From Palaemon carinicauda (lineage: Eukaryota; Arthropoda; Malacostraca; Decapoda; Palaemonidae), in NCBI RefSeq assembly GCF_036898095.1, contig NC_090768.1:44017174-44081173 (forward strand): 64,000 nt of DNA, in the 5' to 3' direction. This document shows positions 49,317 to 58,815 of the stretch, in pieces. Made by a program: the position numbers and the translations under genes. The notes beneath the pieces are model-generated. The model was not told where the DNA came from. It worked only from the letters and a program-made list of their open reading frames with translations, and did not search any database. How positions within the stretch are numbered: position 1 is the stretch's first letter; every line of letters starts with the position of its first letter.

Positions 49317-49363
49317 CTGTGGAGAAATGTTATTTTCCTTAGTAAAATAAATTTTTGAATATA

Positions 49364-49526
49364 CTTACCCGATGATCATGTAGCTGTCAACTCTGTTGCC
49401 CGACAGAAAAATCTAAGGTCGGGATACGCCAGCGATCGCTATACAGGTGGGGGTGTACAACAACAGCGCCATCTGTCGAGTAGGTACTCAGGTACTTCTT
49501 GTCAACAAGAACTCAATTTTCTCCTC
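49364..49526. repeat. DIRS copy 1, terminal inverted repeat at the element's 3' end
   Basis: Runs from CTTACCCGATGATCATGTAG to ACTCAATTTTCTCCTC. It is the near-exact reverse complement of 55616-55777. Beyond it, the outer 38 bp to 49326 are unique to this end and are matched only in the ICR. Confidence 0.88.
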
Positions 49527-49570
49527 GGTCCACTGGTTCTCTATGGGGAGGAAGGGAGGGTCCTTAAATT

Positions 49571-49660
49571 CATGATCATCGGGTAAGTATATTCAAAAAT
49601 TTATTTTACTAAGGAAAATAACATTTTTTAATATTAATCTTACCCGATTATCATGTAGCT
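49571..49660. repeat. DIRS copy 1, internal complementary region (ICR)
   Basis: The first part (49571-49627) is the reverse complement of the left outer terminus (CATGATCATCGGGTAAGTAT .. TTTACTAAGGAAAATAACAT). The second (49622-49660) matches the complement of the other terminus (TTTTTTAATATTAATCTTAC). The two meet at a short T-run. In DIRS1-type elements this region is thought to template closure of the two ends into a circle. Its exact bipartite form is strong evidence for the family. Confidence 0.88.
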
Positions 49661-50064
49661 GATTCACACCCAGGGGGGTGGGTGGAGACCAGCATACATG
49701 TTAACATTAGAAGCTAAGTATCCCGTATTTCATTTTAGCAGTTTTTCAAAATAACAAACATAAAATAAATAAGTACCTGGTAAGGAAGTCGACTTGAACC
49801 ATTACTCTGCCTTTTTAAGTACGTCTTCCTTACTGAGCCTAGCGATCCTCTTAGGATGCTGAACGACTCCTAGGTGCTGAAGTATGAAGGGCTGCAACCC
49901 ATACTAAAGGACCTCATCACAACCTCTAATCTAGGCGCTTCTCAAGAAAGAATTTGACCACCCGCCAAATCAACCAGGATGCTGAAGGCTTCTTAGCCTT
50001 CCGTACAACCCAAAAAACAACAATAAAAAGCATTTCAAGAGAAAGATTAAAAAAGGTTATGGGA

Positions 50065-51238
50065 TTATGGGAATGTAGTGGTTGAGCCCTCACCTACTAC
50101 TGCACTCGCTGCTACGAATGGTCCCAGGGTGTAGCAGTTCTCGTAAAGAGACTGGACATCTTTAAGGTAAAATGATGCGAACACTGACTTGCTTCTCCAA
50201 TAGGTTTCATCCATTACACTCTGCAGAGAACGGTTCTGTTTGAAGGCCACTGAAGTAGCGACAGCTCTAACTTCATGTGTCTTTACCTTCAGCAAAGCAT
50301 GGTCTTCTTCCTTCAGATGAGAATGGGCCTCTCTAATCAAAAGCCTGATGTAATAAGAAACTGCGTTCTTAGACATCGGTAAAGCAGGTTTCTTGATAGA
50401 ACACCATAAAGCTTCTGATTGTCCTCGTAATGGCTTTGTACGTCTTAAATAGTACTTAAGAGCTCTTACTGGGCATAGTACTCTCTCTTGTTCGTTACCA
50501 ACCAAGTTGGACAGGCTTGGGATCTCGAACGACTTGGGCCAAGGACGAGAAGGAAGCTCGTTTTTAGCTAAAAAACCAAGCTGCAAGGAACATGTAGCCG
50601 TTTCAGATGTAAAAACCTATGTTCCTGCTGAAGGCGTGAATCTCACTGACTCTTTTAGCTGTTGCTAAGCAAACGAGGAAAAGTGTCTTTAATGTGAGAT
50701 CCTTAAAAGAGGCTGATTGAAGCGGTTCGAACCTTGCTGACATCAGGAACCTTAAAACCACGTCTAGGTTCCAGCCTGGTGTGGCTAACCGACGCTCCTT
50801 TGAGGTCTCAAAAGACTTAAGGAGGTCCTGTAGATCTTTGTTGGTGGAAAGATCTAAGCCTCTGTGGCGGAAGACTGCTGCCAACATGCTTCTGTAACCT
50901 TTGATCGTAGGAGCTGATAGGGATCTTACATTCCTTAGATGTAAAAGGAAGTCGGCTATCTGCGTTACAGAGGTACTGGTTGAGGAAACTGAATTCGCCT
51001 TGCACCAGCTTCGGAAGACTTCCCATTTTGACTGGTAGACCTTGAGAGTGGATGTCCTCCTTGCTCTGGCAATCGCTCTGGCTGCCTCCTTCGAAAAGCC
51101 TCTAGCTCTTGAGAGTCTTTCGATAGTCTGAAGGCAGTCAGACGAAGAGCGTGGAGGCTTGGGTGTACCTTCTTTACGTGCGGCTGACGCAGAAGGTCCA
51201 CTCTTAGAGGAAGAGTCCTGGGAACGTCCACTAGCCAT
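50065..51238 (-). pseudogene. DIRS copy 1 tyrosine recombinase, frameshifted
   Basis: Same layout as the intact recombinase of copy 2: a core-binding region (YQSKWEVFRSWCKAN), TAKRVSE with the first catalytic Arg, THEVRAVA with His and Arg, and SFYLKDV with the Tyr nucleophile. One extra base in an A-run at 50611-50615 (plus strand) shifts the frame just after the first catalytic Arg, giving a stop at 50603. The remainder stays open in the next frame to 50065. From the equivalent ATG, the total is exactly one nucleotide longer than in copy 2, so this is the only length difference. A homopolymer read error cannot be excluded. The frame is also open far upstream over the RT gene. Confidence 0.8.
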
Positions 51239-53214
51239 TGCAGTACCTCGGTGAACCATTCTCTCGCGGGCCAGCGGGGAGCAACCAACGTCAACCGTGT
51301 CCCTTCGTGAGAGGCGAACTTCTGCAGTACCTTGTTGACAATCTTGAACGGAGGGAACGCATACAGGTCTAGATGGGACCAATCCAGAAGAAAGGCATCT
51401 ACGTGAACTGCTGCTGGGTCCGGAATCGGTGAACAATAAATCGGGAGCCTCTTGGTCATCGAGGTAGCGAATAGATCTATGGTGGGCTGACCCCACAGGG
51501 CCCATAGTCTGCTGCAAACATTCTTGTGAAGGGTCCACTCTGTGGGGATGACCTGACCCTTCCGGCTGAGGCGATCTGCCATGACATTCATGTCGCCTTG
51601 AATGAACCTCGTTACCAGCGAAATCTTTCGATCTCTTGACCAGGTGAGGAGGTCCCTTGCGATCTCGAACAACTTCCTCGAATGAGTCCCTCCTTGCTTG
51701 GAGATGTACGCCAAGGCTGTAGTGTTGTCGGAGTTCACCTCCACCACCTTGCCTAGAAGGAGGGACTTGAAGTTTCTCAAGGCCAGATGAACTGCCAATA
51801 GCTCCTTGCAGTTGATGTGAAGTGTTCTTTGCTCCTGATTCCACGTGCCCGAGCATTCCCGTCCGTCCAGTGTCGCACCCCAGCCCGTGTCCGATGCGTC
51901 CGAGAAGAGAAGGTGGTCGGGGGTCTGAACAGCCAATGGTAGACCTTCCTTGAGAAGAATGCTGTTCTTCCACCACGTCAGTGCAGACCTCATCTCTTCG
52001 GATATAGGAACTGAGACCGCTTCTAGCGTCATGTCCTTTCTCCAGTGAGCAGCTAGATGATACTGAAGGGGGCGGAGGTGGAGTCTCCCTAACTCGATGA
52101 ACTGGGCCAGCGATGAAAGTGTCCCTGTTAGACTCATCCACTGCCTGACTGAACACCGGTTCCTTCTCAGCATGCTCTGGATGCATTCTTGGGCTTGACT
52201 GATCCTGGGGGCCGACGGAAAAGCCCGAAAAGCTCGACTCTGAATCTCCATACCTAGATAGACAATGGTTTGGGATGGGACGAGTTGGGACTTCTCTATA
52301 TTGACCAGGAGACCCAATTCCTTGGTCAGATCCATAGTCCATCTGAGATTCTCCAGACAGCGACGACTTGACGGAGCTCTTAAAAGCCAGTCGTCCAAAT
52401 AGAGGGAGGCTCTGATGTCTGCCAAGTGAAGGAATTTGGCAATATTCCTCATCAGTTTGGTAAACACAAGAGGTGCCGTGCTTAGGCCAAAGCACAGGGC
52501 TTGGAACTGGTAAACGACCTTTCCAAAGACGAACCTTAGGAAAGGTTGGGAGTCTGGATGGACGGGGACATGAAAGTACGCGTCTTTTAGGTCCAACGAG
52601 ACCATCCAGTCTTCCTTCCTGACCGATGCTAGCACCGACTTCGTCGTCTCCATTGTGAACGTCTGCTTGGTGACAAAAGCATTGAGAGCACTGACGTCCA
52701 GCACCGGTCTCCACCCTCCTGTCTTCTTCGCTACCAGGAAGAGACGGTTGTAGAAGCCCGGGGATTGATGGTCCCGGACTATGACTACCGCTCCCTTTTG
52801 TAGCAAGAGAGACACCTCTTGCCGCAAAGCTAGCCTCTTGTCCTCCTCCTTGTAGTTGGGAGAGAGGTTGATGGGAGTAGTTGCTAGAGGGGGACTGCGC
52901 CAGAACGGAATCCTGTACCCCTCCCTTAGCAACTTCACAGACTGAGCGTCTGCACCTCTGCTCTCCCAAGCCTGCCAGTAGTTCTTGAGCCTGGCTCCCA
53001 CTGCTGTCTGGAGAGGTAGGCAGTCAGATTCTGCCTTTTGAGGACTTGGAACCCTTCTTCTTTTTGCCACGATGACTGTCGGCACGGGTACCTCCTCTGC
53101 TGGAGGTTCTGCCACGAAAGGGCGGGATGAACCTAGACGCTGGTGTGTCCATCCTAGGTCTAGGCACGGAAGGTAAAGCTGTGACCTTACGTGCGGAAGA
53201 CGCCACCAGGTCAT
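50965..53214 (-). CDS. DIRS copy 1 reverse transcriptase-RNase H
   Basis: 749 residues from an ATG at 53214. RT landmarks: FYNRLFLVAKKTGGWRPVLD, SLDLKDAYFHV (motif A Asp), QALCFGLSTAP (motif B), SLYLDDW (motif C, YLDD). RNase H landmarks: LFSDASDTGWGAT, NCKELLAVHLAL, EVNSDNTTALAYI and NVMADRLSR, supplying the D-E-D-D set. After RNase H comes the conserved stretch QPTIDLFATSMTKRLPIYCS .. YAFPPFKI .. LVAPRWPAREW, found at this place in DIRS elements and often equated with a Dam-methylase-like region; I see no clear methylase catalytic motif. The frame is intact. It overlaps Gag at its start (53024-53214) and the recombinase at its end (50965-51238). Confidence 0.9.
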   Translation of the reverse strand: MTWWRLPHVRSQLYLPCLDLGWTHQRLGSSRPFVAEPPAEEVPVPTVIVAKRRRVPSPQKAESDCLPLQTAVGARLKNYWQAWESRGADAQSVKLLREGYRIPFWRSPPLATTPINLSPNYKEEDKRLALRQEVSLLLQKGAVVIVRDHQSPGFYNRLFLVAKKTGGWRPVLDVSALNAFVTKQTFTMETTKSVLASVRKEDWMVSLDLKDAYFHVPVHPDSQPFLRFVFGKVVYQFQALCFGLSTAPLVFTKLMRNIAKFLHLADIRASLYLDDWLLRAPSSRRCLENLRWTMDLTKELGLLVNIEKSQLVPSQTIVYLGMEIQSRAFRAFPSAPRISQAQECIQSMLRRNRCSVRQWMSLTGTLSSLAQFIELGRLHLRPLQYHLAAHWRKDMTLEAVSVPISEEMRSALTWWKNSILLKEGLPLAVQTPDHLLFSDASDTGWGATLDGRECSGTWNQEQRTLHINCKELLAVHLALRNFKSLLLGKVVEVNSDNTTALAYISKQGGTHSRKLFEIARDLLTWSRDRKISLVTRFIQGDMNVMADRLSRKGQVIPTEWTLHKNVCSRLWALWGQPTIDLFATSMTKRLPIYCSPIPDPAAVHVDAFLLDWSHLDLYAFPPFKIVNKVLQKFASHEGTRLTLVAPRWPAREWFTEVLQWLVDVPRTLPLRVDLLRQPHVKKVHPSLHALRLTAFRLSKDSQELEAFRRRQPERLPEQGGHPLSRSTSQNGKSSEAGARRIQFPQPVPL

Positions 53215-55404
53215 GGGTATCCTTCTGGATCAACAAGGCAGCAATCCCCTTGATCAGCTCTTCCGGAAAGAGACACTTGGAAAGCGGAGCAAACATCAAC
53301 TCCGACTTCTGGCATGGTGTGATCCCCGCAGACAAGAAGGAGCAAAGGTGATCTCTCTTCTTAAGCACTCCAGACACGTACGAAGCCGCAAGCTCACCAG
53401 ACCCATCCCGAATGGCTTTGTCCATGCTAGACATGATAAGCATGGCAGAGTCCTTATCCGAAGGGGAGGTCTTTCTGCTTAACGCTCCCAAACACCAGTC
53501 GAGGAAGTTGAAGATCTCAAAAGCACGAAAAACTCCCTTCAACAGATGGTCCATGTCAGAAAAGGACCAGCAAATCTTAGAGCGTCTCATAGCCAGCCTG
53601 CGGGGAGAGTCAACCAGACTTGAGAAGTCGCCCTGGGCAGAGGCAGGAACTCCCAAGCCGGGTTCCTCTCCCGTGGCATACCAGACGCTAGATTTGGAAG
53701 CAAGCTTGGTAGGAGGAAAGATGAAGGCAGTCTTCCCCAGTTGCTTCTTGGACTGCAACCACTCTCCCAGTACCCTCAAAGCTCTCTTGGATGAGCGCGC
53801 GAGAACGAGTTTCGTGAAGGCAGGAGCTGCTGACTGCATGCCTAAAGCGAACTCGGAGGGAGGTGAGCGCGGGGTTGCAGACACAAACTGTTCCGGATAC
53901 AATTCCCTAAACAGTGCAAGGACTTTCCTAAAGTCTAAGGAGGGAGGCGTAGACTTGGGTTCTTCTATGTCGGAGTGCGGATCGTCCAAATGCGCAGCTT
54001 CGTCGTCATCAGATACTCCATCATCCGAAAGTTGAGGAGGAAGTGGCAAAGGTGGAGCAGAAAGCTGAACGGCTGAATCCGGCAGCACGGGTGCATGCGT
54101 AGCTGCACTGGATCCAACATCATGCCGCTGCTGGTCAGTCTGCGAGCTGGCAACAACAAAAGCGGAGTGCTGGTGCGTGGGAGGGACTGCCGTGGGTTGC
54201 GGAGACTGCCGCATTGCGTCAAAACACGGCAGCTTGACAGCACCTTCCCACTGCTGATGCGGTAGCTCACGCATGTCAACGGAGGTTGCCGCTGCGTCTG
54301 GCAGGGTCGAATGCGCATCGGTGGTAGAGCTCTCACAGCCGGAGTGTGGGAGCAGGCAGCCGCAGTATCTGCTGAGCGCACAACCGTGGCAGGTTGTAGG
54401 TTAACAGGTGTAGTGTCAACCTTCTCAGCACGATACTCCTGCATGAAGGAAGCAAGCTGAGACTGCATAGTCTGCAGCATGGACCACTTAGGGTCTACCG
54501 TGGTTGGTGCGGCAACAGACGGAGTGATTGCCTGCTGCGGAACCACTCTACCTCTCTTGGGAGGTGTGCAGTCTTCGGAAGACTGCGGCGAGTCCGAACT
54601 GACCCAGTGGCTACACCTGGGCCGTTGGACTCGCTCGGAAGGGACCTTACGCTTGAGAGGTCGTGAGACCTTGGTCCAACGTTTCTTCCTAGAAACTTCT
54701 TCCACAGACGAGGAATGAATGGGCTCACTCGTCTGTTTGTGGATGGGACGATCTCTGACAGATACGTCCGCAACCACTGAGGGTACATCCGTACGCTGAT
54801 CAAGGCCTGTCGAACCCTTTGGTCCTTCGACATTGCTTCTCCCCTGGGCTTGGGAGCTTGCAAGAGGTCCCGGACTGGGAGGACGACTGGCACGAACAGA
54901 TGCACCCTCATGCGCTACACTGACACTGACACTGTTCACCGCACTTGCACTCACTACACTTCCCACTGCACTCTTCGCTTTCAACTCTTTGACATCGGCC
55001 AAAAGTTGATTCCGGTCATTAGCTAATGACTCCACTCTGTCACCAAGAGCCTGAATGGCACGCATCATGTCCGCCATGGAGGGTCGAGCACTAGTAGCAG
55101 GGTCGGGAGTCACCACTACAGGGGAAGGAATAGGTTGAGGGGCATGGGGAGAGGAAAAATCAAACGAGCGAGAAGAACTCCTCCTGATCCTATCCTTCTC
55201 TAGCCTACGTGCATTCTTTAGGAATTCATTAAAATCGAATTCCGAAAGCCCAGCGCATTCCTCACATCGATCTTCCAATTGACAGGATTTACCCCTACAA
55301 TTGGAACAAACGGTGTGAGGATCTATAGAGGCCTTCGGAAGACGCCTAGAACAGTCCCTAGCGCTACACTGCCTGTACTTAGGGACTTGAGAATGGTCAG
55401 ACAT
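53024..55404 (-). pseudogene. DIRS copy 1 Gag-like ORF, frame-disrupted
   Basis: Starts MSDHSQVPKY at 55404 with the cysteine cluster C..C..DPHTVCSNCRGKSC..CEECAGL at the N-terminus, then a coiled-coil-like segment (MRAIQALGDRVESLANDRNQ) and a Ser/Pro-rich middle. Relative to the intact Gag of copy 2, the frame changes in the middle third, within roughly 54275-54380. The C-terminal half (FRKVLALFRELYPEQFVSAT .. SSVWYATGEEPGLG .. FLDWCLGALS) continues in another frame to 53024 and ends in a basic tail. The N-terminal frame itself stays open to 53965 but is non-homologous there. Role by family: capsid or nucleic-acid-binding protein. Confidence 0.75.
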
Positions 55405-55615
55405 CTTGAATTCTTGAATTAGCCAAGGGGGGGAATCCAAAATCTAGCAAAGTTCATCAACAATTAATCCAAATCTAATCAAAAAGCTTGATAAGCTAAT
55501 GATAATAGTTCCTGAATAGCGAAAGCTAAAATCTAGAGCGAATACATCACCAAAAGCGTGAAAACAACTCCAGAAACAACAGCGTATCCAAGTAGGTCTT
55601 GCCGGTGGCACGACA

Positions 55616-55777
55616 GAGGAAAAATTGAGTTCTTGTTGACAAGAAGTACCTGAGTACCTACTCGACAGATGGCGCTGTTGTTGTACACCCCCACCTGTAT
55701 AGCGATCGCTGGCGTATCCCGACCTTAGATTTTTCTGTCGGGCAACAGAGTTGACAGCTACATGATCATCGGGTAAG
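55616..55777. repeat. DIRS copy 1, terminal inverted repeat at the element's 5' end
   Basis: Reverse complement of 49364-49526; the outer 16 bp (ATTAATATTGAAAAAA) are represented only in the ICR. It precedes the Gag ORF by about 210 bp and probably holds the promoter, though I see no definite TATA or initiator. Confidence 0.85.
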
Positions 55778-55924
55778 ATTAATATTGAAAAAACGTACCT
55801 TTCTTAATGTAGTTCATTGTTTTACAAGTAAAAAAAGTGAACAATCATAAAAGAAACATCAAAGTCTTAAACTGCCTTCAAAGTTAATTTCTCACTAAAC
55901 ACCTAATCCATATACTTTAATTAT

Positions 55925-56110
55925 AACTTGGAAAAGCAGGATACTAAAAGCCCACGAGCTCCTATAAGGAAAATTAGCCCGGTGAGAACTAAAAAAGGAA
56001 ATGAATAAACTATAAGAGAGGAAATGGATAAAAAGTATATCTTGAAATCAGTAACAAGATTAAAATAAATCTGTCATATATAAACTATGAAGAGAGACTC
56101 ATGTCAGCCT
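55925..56110 (+). repeat. ATT-linked dispersed repeat, diverged
   Basis: TTATAACTTGGAAAAGCAGG, ATACTAAAAGCCCACGAGCT and TAAACTATAAGAGAGGAAAT; lacks the ATT tract. It lies in an intron of the BESS-motif gene, outside the DIRS elements. Confidence 0.65.
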
Positions 56111-56374
56111 GTTCAATATAAAATCATTCACTGTAAGCATAGGCTAGAGGTATTTTTTCCAAAGCCATGCAACATCAACTACAACCACATCAGTCATGTT
56201 AAAATTTTGTTTGGGGGTTAAAATCTGCTAATTTCAAACGGTCCTTCTTTTCCTAGGATTGAAAAATATAATAAAGGCACTGATCTATGCATGAAAAAAA
56301 TACATTTCTCGATAAACCGCACTTTTGAATAAAACAAACTCTTACATAAATTTGAATTAGAAAAAATTATTCAC

Positions 56375-56425
56375 CTTTTGAATTCCTCTTTGTAGATGAA
56401 CTTGAGCATTTGAAGCACCTCGTAC
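56375..56425 (-). CDS. internal exon of the BESS-motif gene
   Basis: A 51-nt phase-0 exon encoding VRGASNAQVHLQRGIQK, acceptor AAATTCTTCCAG, donor GTGAATAA. Assigned to the BESS-motif gene by strand, phase and composition. Confidence 0.55.
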
Positions 56426-56554
56426 CTGGAAGAATTTGGATCACAATTAAATTTCTTTAATAACTTTATGGTTCTTTATAATTCAAAACGATTTTTAAAG
56501 GGTGAGAAGTTAAAAAATATTAACCCAAATATTATGATGGAAGTTATTCAAGAA

Positions 56555-56560
<6 letters not shown>

Positions 56561-56624
<64 letters not shown>
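56561..56624. repeat. (GA)n microsatellite in intron
   Basis: A GA run 14 bp downstream (in gene sense) of the donor of exon 56638-56709; on the transcript it is a (UC)n tract close to the 5' splice site. Confidence 0.95.
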
Positions 56625-56627
<3 letters not shown>

Positions 56628-56637
56628 AACTTTATAC

Positions 56638-56709
56638 CTCTAGACTTGGCCATTGATATGTCTGCTGTTCATTTCTATCTTTTACTCTGGAATCTGATGC
56701 ATCTTGAAT
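56638..56709 (-). CDS. internal exon of the BESS-motif gene
   Basis: A 72-nt phase-0 exon, acceptor TTTTTTCTCTCCAG and donor GTATAAAG, encoding IQDASDSRVKDRNEQQTYQW plus PSLE. The most upstream exon I can support. The short in-frame exons (72, 51 and 66 nt) resemble one another in Gln/Ser content and could be skipped without changing frame. Confidence 0.6.
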
Positions 56710-56829
56710 CTGGAGAGAAAAAATTCAAGTACATATATTAATACACTATTAGGAGAATATCTGATCATTTCACTTACTCATAGGTGTAAATTAAAACAAA
56801 ATATTAACTTTCTACAAATACAATGATTT

Positions 56830-56914
56830 TTGTCCAAGAATCTTGGCAAGGATGGACCTGCCATTCTTACCACGAGCCTCAACCATATATCTATTTTCTG
56901 GGTCTCTCCCCAGA
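56830..56914 (-). repeat. left remnant of a repeat interrupted by DIRS copy 2
   Basis: The sequence GGGTCTCTCCCCAGAAA, joined across the element to AATAGATTTTTCCTTCGTCA at 63664, resembles the R3 text CTATCTCACCCAAAAATAGATTTTTCC. The minus strand here has an open stretch reading GRDPENRYMVEARGKNGRSI, which continues for about 12 residues to a stop. It could be repeat-encoded or an unrelated exon fragment. Confidence 0.4.
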
Positions 56915-56952
56915 AATGTTATTTTTATTAGTAAAATAAATTTTTGAATATA

Positions 56953-57110
56953 CTTACCCGATAATCATGTAGCTGTCAACTCCGTTGCCCGACAGAATTC
57001 TATGGAGGGATACGCCAGCTATCGCAATACTAGAAGGGGGTGTACTTACCAGCGCCACCTGTGGCCAGGTACTCAAGTACTTCTTGTTGACACCTCCTCA
57101 ATTATTCCTC
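56953..57110. repeat. DIRS copy 2, terminal inverted repeat at the element's 3' end
   Basis: From CTTACCCGATAATCATGTAG to CTCCTCAATTATTCCTC, the reverse complement of 63493-63650 with essentially no mismatches. It differs from the copy 1 repeat in its middle (GAATTCTATGGAGGGATACG), so each element's two ends co-evolve. Confidence 0.9.
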
Positions 57111-57154
57111 GGTCCACTGGTTCTCTATGGGGAGGAAGGGAGGGTCGATTAAAT

Positions 57155-57245
57155 CATGATTATCGGGTAAGTATATTCAAAAATTTATTTTACTAATAAA
57201 AATAACATTTTTCAATATTAAACTTACCCGATAATCATGTAGCTG
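57155..57245. repeat. DIRS copy 2, internal complementary region (ICR)
   Basis: CATGATTATCGGGTAAGTAT .. TTTACTAATAAAAATAACAT is the complement of the left outer end, then TTTTTCAATATTAAACTTAC is the complement of the right outer end. The left end of this element reads ATTTTTATTAG where copy 1 has ATTTTCCTTAG, and each ICR matches its own termini. Confidence 0.9.
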
Positions 57246-57642
57246 ATTCACACCCAGGGGGGTGGGTGAAAACCAGTGTACAAGATTAAAGGATAGCTAA
57301 GTATCCCATATTTCATATAACAGTTATCTCAAATAACAATGAAATAATAAGTACCTGGTAAGGAAGTCGAATTGAACCGTTACTCTGCCTCTTTTTTAAG
57401 TTCGTCTTCCTTACTGAGCGCAGCGTTCCTCTTGGAGGCTGAATCAACCCAAAGGTGCTAAAGTATATAGGGTTGCAACCCCTACTAAAGGACCTCTACA
57501 AAACCTCTAACCCAGGCGCTTCTCAAGAATGAATAGACCACCCGCCAAATCAAAAGGATGCGGAAGGCTTCTTAGCCTACCGTAACAACCATAAAAACAA
57601 CAATAAAAGCATTCAAGAGAAAGGTTAAAAAAGGTTATGGGA

Positions 57643-58815
57643 TTAAGGGAATGTAGTGGCTGAGCCCTCACCTACTACTGCACTCGCTGCTACAAATGGT
57701 CCCAGGGTGTAGCAGTTCTCGTAAAGAGACTGGACATCTTTAAGATAAAATGATGCAAACACTGACTTGCTCCTCCAATAGGTTGCATCCATTATGCTCT
57801 GCAGAGAACGGTTTTTATTAAAGGCCATCGAAGTAGCTACGGCTCTTACTTCGTGGGTCCTTACCTTCAGCAATGCAAGGTCTTCCTCCTTTAAGTGAGA
57901 ATGGGCTTCTCTAATCAGAAGCCTTATATAATACGAAACCCCGTTCTTGGACATGGGCCTCGAAGGTTTCTTGATGGCACACCATAAGGCTTCTGACTGT
58001 CCTCGAATAGGTTTAGACCTCTTAAGATAATATTTGAGAGCTCTGACAGGGCAAAGAACTCTCTCTAGTTCGTTACCTACCATGTTGGAGAGGCTAGGTA
58101 TTTCAAACGATCTAGGCCAAGGACGTGAAGGAAGTTCGTTCTTTGCTAGGAATCCGAGCTGAAAAGAACATGTTGCAGATTCGGTCGTGAAACCAATGTT
58201 CTTGCTGAAGGCATGAACCTCACTGACTCTCTTAGCTGTTGCAAGGCAGACGAGAAAAAGAGTCTTGAGGGTAAGGTCCTTGAAGGAAGCTGACTGGAGA
58301 GGTTCGAACCTAGATGACATAAGGAACCTTAAGACTACGTCTAGGTTCCAGCCTGGAGTGGATAGACGACGCTCTTTAGACGTCTCAAAAGACTTAAGAA
58401 TGTCTTGAAGGTCCTTGTTGGAAGAAAGGTCCAAACCTCTGTGGCGGAGAACTGAAGCCAACATACTCCTATACCCTTTAATCGTAGGGGCTGAAAGGGA
58501 TCTCTCATTCCTAAGATGTAGAAGGAAGTCAGCAATTTGGGTCACAGAGGTATTGGTAGAGGATATTGAATTGGCTCTACACCAGCTTCGGAAGACTTCC
58601 CACTTAGATTGGTAGACTCTACGAGTGGAAACCCTTCTTGCTCTGGCAATCGCACTGGCTGCCTCCTTCGAAAAGCCTCTAGCTCTAGCGAATCTTTCGA
58701 CAGTCTGAAGGCAGTCAGCCGAAGAGCGTGGAGGTTTGGGTGCAACCTGTCTACGTGAGGTTGACGTAGAAGGTCCACTCTTAGAGGTAGAGTCCTGGGG
58801 ATGTCGACTAGCCAT
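57643..58815 (-). CDS. DIRS copy 2 tyrosine recombinase
   Basis: 390 residues from an in-frame ATG at 58815. The start is uncertain because the frame is open upstream to 60510 across the RT gene. N-terminal core-binding region about 40-150 (RARGFSKEAASAIARARR, YQSKWEVFRSWCRAN). Catalytic region: Arg196 in TAKRVSE, His321 and Arg324 in THEVRAVA, Tyr357 in SFYLKDV. This Arg-His-Arg-Tyr set defines tyrosine recombinases. In DIRS elements this enzyme replaces integrase and is thought to insert a circular DNA intermediate. The first 90 codons overlap the RT C-terminus in another frame, as is typical for DIRS ORFs. The enzyme is presumably made by frameshifting, reinitiation or an internal start. 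Confidence 0.88.
   Translation of the reverse strand: MASRHPQDSTSKSGPSTSTSRRQVAPKPPRSSADCLQTVERFARARGFSKEAASAIARARRVSTRRVYQSKWEVFRSWCRANSISSTNTSVTQIADFLLHLRNERSLSAPTIKGYRSMLASVLRHRGLDLSSNKDLQDILKSFETSKERRLSTPGWNLDVVLRFLMSSRFEPLQSASFKDLTLKTLFLVCLATAKRVSEVHAFSKNIGFTTESATCSFQLGFLAKNELPSRPWPRSFEIPSLSNMVGNELERVLCPVRALKYYLKRSKPIRGQSEALWCAIKKPSRPMSKNGVSYYIRLLIREAHSHLKEEDLALLKVRTHEVRAVATSMAFNKNRSLQSIMDATYWRSKSVFASFYLKDVQSLYENCYTLGPFVAASAVVGEGSATTFP

Larger units (their letters stand above)
49326..55793 (-). mobile_element. DIRS-type tyrosine-recombinase retrotransposon, copy 1
   Basis: About 6.47 kb, coding on the minus strand, in the order Gag-like, RT-RNase H and tyrosine recombinase. There are inverted terminal repeats and an internal complementary region; there are no LTRs, integrase or target duplication. 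Outer ends meet flanking DNA at an A-run on both sides (GGAGAAA|TGTTAT and ATATTGAAA|AAACG), consistent with recombination at a short T/A-run without duplication. Frame damage in Gag and in the recombinase makes this copy probably non-autonomous. It lies in an intron of the BESS-motif gene, in the same transcriptional orientation. It is related to copy 2 but diverged throughout, so the two arrived as separate insertions. Confidence 0.9.

Noticed and set aside
53412..54035. 207-codon plus-strand ORF within DIRS copy 1
   Set aside because: Antisense shadow of the Gag gene; no homology and not maintained as such in copy 2.
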